Shown here: positions 61,801 through 64,000 of the stretch, one piece after another
Numbering within the stretch: position 1 is the stretch's first letter
Layout of the letters: each line of letters opens with the position of its first letter
From: Choanephora cucurbitarum
Taxonomy: Eukaryota; Mucoromycota; Mucoromycetes; Mucorales; Choanephoraceae
Direction of reading: 5' to 3'
Assembly (NCBI GenBank): GCA_025331435.1
Contig: JAIWNI010000004.1
Location: forward strand, 62,001-126,000
Length of the DNA: 64,000 nt
Notes under the pieces: generated by a model
Seen by the model: the letters and a program-made list of their open reading frames with translations, nothing else
Told to the model about the DNA's origin: nothing
Database searches by the model: none
Position numbers and translations under genes: made by a program

Positions 61801-63492
61801 CTGAATGGTACGATTGCGAGATTCCGTTGACTTGATACGTGCCTCAATTAGTATATTACCCTTTTGAAGTTTCTACACATAGCAGAAAGTTTGGCTTAAG
61901 CAAACATGACTGATACAAGTAGAGCATCAAGAATTCAATCGATAAAGACAATTAATTCTAAAGATGCAATTCGGCTCATTCTATGACGCGAAGAAGATTG
62001 TTGAAAGGAATTGAATGTGCTGCCATGAAAAAGGATGAGTATTCTAGGTGCTCAAGTTCAAGTTAAAGCGACGCGTTTTTTTTTGCATGCTTGATATGCC
62101 TACAGTAAACAATCGAATTGAAAGGCTCTATCCAAAAAAAAACTTTGTCATGCGATTGCTGTACTTTCTACTTGCACCTGAAAAGAGCTATTACTGCTAT
62201 ACATTTAAAGATAATTCTCCTAATTTCAAAGAGGGCTTTTTGTCCTTAAAACAACAGAAGAAGCTGACAAAAACATATATAGCAAGAAATAAAAAGTACT
62301 CGAATCAACATTTTGATTCAAGAGACCTTGCTTTGTTTTGTTGCTGACTTGAATAAGCACATAGGTATGAATTGGCCCGGTAAGTAGATGGCCTATGTAT
62401 TTGATCTATATGCAATAAAGCTAACACCATATCAGTTCCAGTTGGTTATACCTATGTAATCAAGAAAATGGAAAGGGTATATGTGACAACAAAGGCTAGT
62501 ATTTTAAAATTGCCCATGATGAAAGAAGAGCTCCTTTCTGGTGACACGAAAGAATTTTTTTGTTTTCTTGTATAACTTTAAGGTATGTTTGATAGCTTTC
62601 GTTTTATTGATCGTTAATAGACAATTGTCCTTTGTTATGTTGATTTAAACTTATACTGAAGATTGTCAGAAGAGTTGGATAAAAGAATGTTGAGCTTAGC
62701 TCAAGTTAGAAACACACCTACCATTATCCATTTACTCAAAATAATATACATTTATGCTTAATGTATAGAAGGCGCTTCAGCTTATTCCTTGATAGCTTTT
62801 TGTCAATACTATAATCATACCAAGTCTCTCAATTGAACAATAATGTTATTGTGTTGACATGCTTACTTAAGCGCATAAAACCCTGGGCACTTTAAGGTTA
62901 TTATAGAAAGAAGAACAGCTAAAGTGCTGACGGTTTTCATTGTCTCAAAGAATCTTTTCTATCAGATAATTTAATCAATTGAAACATACACTTGAATTAC
63001 CTAAATATGATAAAATAATACTGGCAACTATCGCAGTGCTTTCTTTCATCCTTTCTCACTTTGTCAATCAAAATCATTCAAATCTGACATTTAACATGGT
63101 AACACAATAATTTTTAAAAAAAATCGTTGTCATTGCATAAAACATGTTCAATTTATTTAATTATTTTGGCTGCTTGCTACATAGGGGTAGTTATATAAAC
63201 AAAGTGTTATAGTAAATGTATTGCTGGCTTGTGTGTTTGTCTATCTGTCAAATATATACATAATATAAAAGGAAAGGAAATGTGAATAATGAATGAATGT
63301 GTTTTATATGGGCTGAGATTTCTATGTGCAATCAAAGGTAAATGATATGTAAAATGAAACAAAGGTATAAGGATCTGTTTAAGTAACAAAGATAGATGGA
63401 GAGGGCATAAATTCCGTACAAATATACATATATAAATAAGTGGTGGTGTTGTCTTTCTTCTTGGGTTGTCAAGTAAAAGAAGAGAGAGAGAA
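61801..63492. other. 1.7 kb intergenic
   Basis: A 99-codon open frame at 62048-62347 (plus) has a lysine-rich, protein-like sequence (YCYTFKDNSPNFKEGFLSL) but no recognisable domain. The rest is AT-rich with no signal. The right end is the 3' flank of WWE copy 2. Confidence 0.4.
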
Positions 63493-63702
63493 TTAAGCTC
63501 GACGACGAGCAATGCTGTAAGATAGACCATTGCACATAAGCAGCATTTTGTCAATGTCAATAAAGACAGGGCATTGGAAGAATTGACTTTCGATCCAACT
63601 AGATGAGTTCATGGACCAAAGGCTTTCAATATGTTGTTGAGCAATAGGATCAAGAGTAACCCATGTGCATCCATTAGCGTAAACCCATTGAACAGAAGGC
63701 AT
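63493..63702 (-). CDS. Stand-alone WWE-domain microprotein, copy 2
   Basis: Intronless, 69 residues, same length and strand as copy 1. Key positions are kept: W6 (VQWVYANG), W14 (CTWVTLDP), E26 in AQQHIESLW, PVFIDIDKM, N58 and SIARRR. The 21 differences are mostly conservative (V/I, Y/F, L/M, S/T), and the two frames have no breaks, which suggests both proteins are maintained by selection. A TATATAAA lies about 90 bases upstream. No neighbouring gene hints at a partner. Alternative: an unrelated small fold that only mimics the WWE pattern. Confidence 0.82.
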   Translation of the reverse strand: MPSVQWVYANGCTWVTLDPIAQQHIESLWSMNSSSWIESQFFQCPVFIDIDKMLLMCNGLSYSIARRRA

Positions 63703-63741
63703 TTTTTTATCAGATGTTGATTAAATAAGAGAGAAGATAAA

Positions 63742-63761
63742 AGTAAAGTAAAGTAAAGTAG
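63742..63761. repeat. GTAAA pentamer repeat
   Basis: Four copies of GTAAA between the TATA box and start codon of WWE copy 2, probably in its 5' untranslated leader. Confidence 0.85.
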
Positions 63762-63790
63762 AAAGAAAAGAAACAAATATCACGTATTGC

Positions 63791-63798
63791 TTTATATA
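63791..63798 (-). promoter_or_regulatory. TATA box of WWE copy 2
   Basis: TATATAAA on the minus strand, about 90 bases before the ATG at 63702. Confidence 0.55.
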
Positions 63799-64000
63799 CT
63801 TGACAAGATCTATTTTTACAAACATCTTTTAATATCACAGAATAAGAGAAATCAAACCCAAACATAGTATACGGATGTCTTTGCCACAAAGTAACATTCA
63901 AGTTACGCGGTATACTCTATTTACTCATGCTGTTTGTTGAACTCTAAAACAAGCCAGATTGAAGTCAGCTGGTCACTTGTTTATGATTAAGGTTTACATT

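Noticed and set aside
62048..62347. 99-codon open frame as a gene
   Set aside because: Lysine-rich, without a family, promoter or poly(A) signal, and set in element debris; kept only as a note.

Overview
This is nuclear DNA of a filamentous fungus, most likely an early-diverging Mucoromycota species of the Mucorales type. The basis is AT-rich intergenic DNA, genes split by short introns (about 45-100 bases, GT..AG), and a gene set with full eukaryotic machinery that includes lineages usually lost from yeasts: Gemin5-like, KDM5, HPRT, class II sirtuin and UBAP1-like proteins. The species is not determined. No CRISPR, operon, rRNA or convincing tRNA was seen.

Left part (1-18 kb): the 5' part of a UDP-glycosyltransferase running off the left edge; a UBA-domain protein that looks like the ESCRT-I subunit UBAP1; RNA polymerase III subunit RPC8; the GARP tether Vps54; a complete KDM5-type histone H3K4 demethylase; a SIRT4-like sirtuin; and a PSP1-domain protein. 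Most are housekeeping genes, on the minus strand, and closely packed.

Middle part (18-45 kb): a gene-poor 3.2 kb gap, an anion/vitamin-type MFS transporter followed by a probable Pol I factor (TAF1A/Rrn11-like), a hexose transporter convergent with a cystathionine gamma-synthase, the exosome cap subunit Rrp40 divergent from a Gemin5-like WD40 protein, and an intronless Sel1-repeat protein. The gaps at 31.7-33.6 and 42.4-45.1 kb hold decayed repeats, two of which are copies of each other.

Right part (45-64 kb): three ribosomal protein genes (eS7, eS12, uL23), a full-length ABCC transporter, then a decayed stretch with a PD-(D/E)XK-like pseudogene and the end of a LINE reverse transcriptase. 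That relic stops about 100 bases before HPRT. HPRT is tail-to-tail with the twin-CX9C protein CMC1, with 7 bases between the stop codons. The last 6 kb holds two paralogous 69-residue proteins, each apparently a single stand-alone WWE domain, separated by retroelement debris including a zinc-knuckle fragment.

The most notable observations are the pair of WWE microproteins, two microexons of 5 and 7 bases that are needed to keep the sirtuin and hexose-transporter frames, and the UBAP1-like ESCRT-I candidate. All gene models were built by hand from reading frames and splice signals, so exon edges are predictions.
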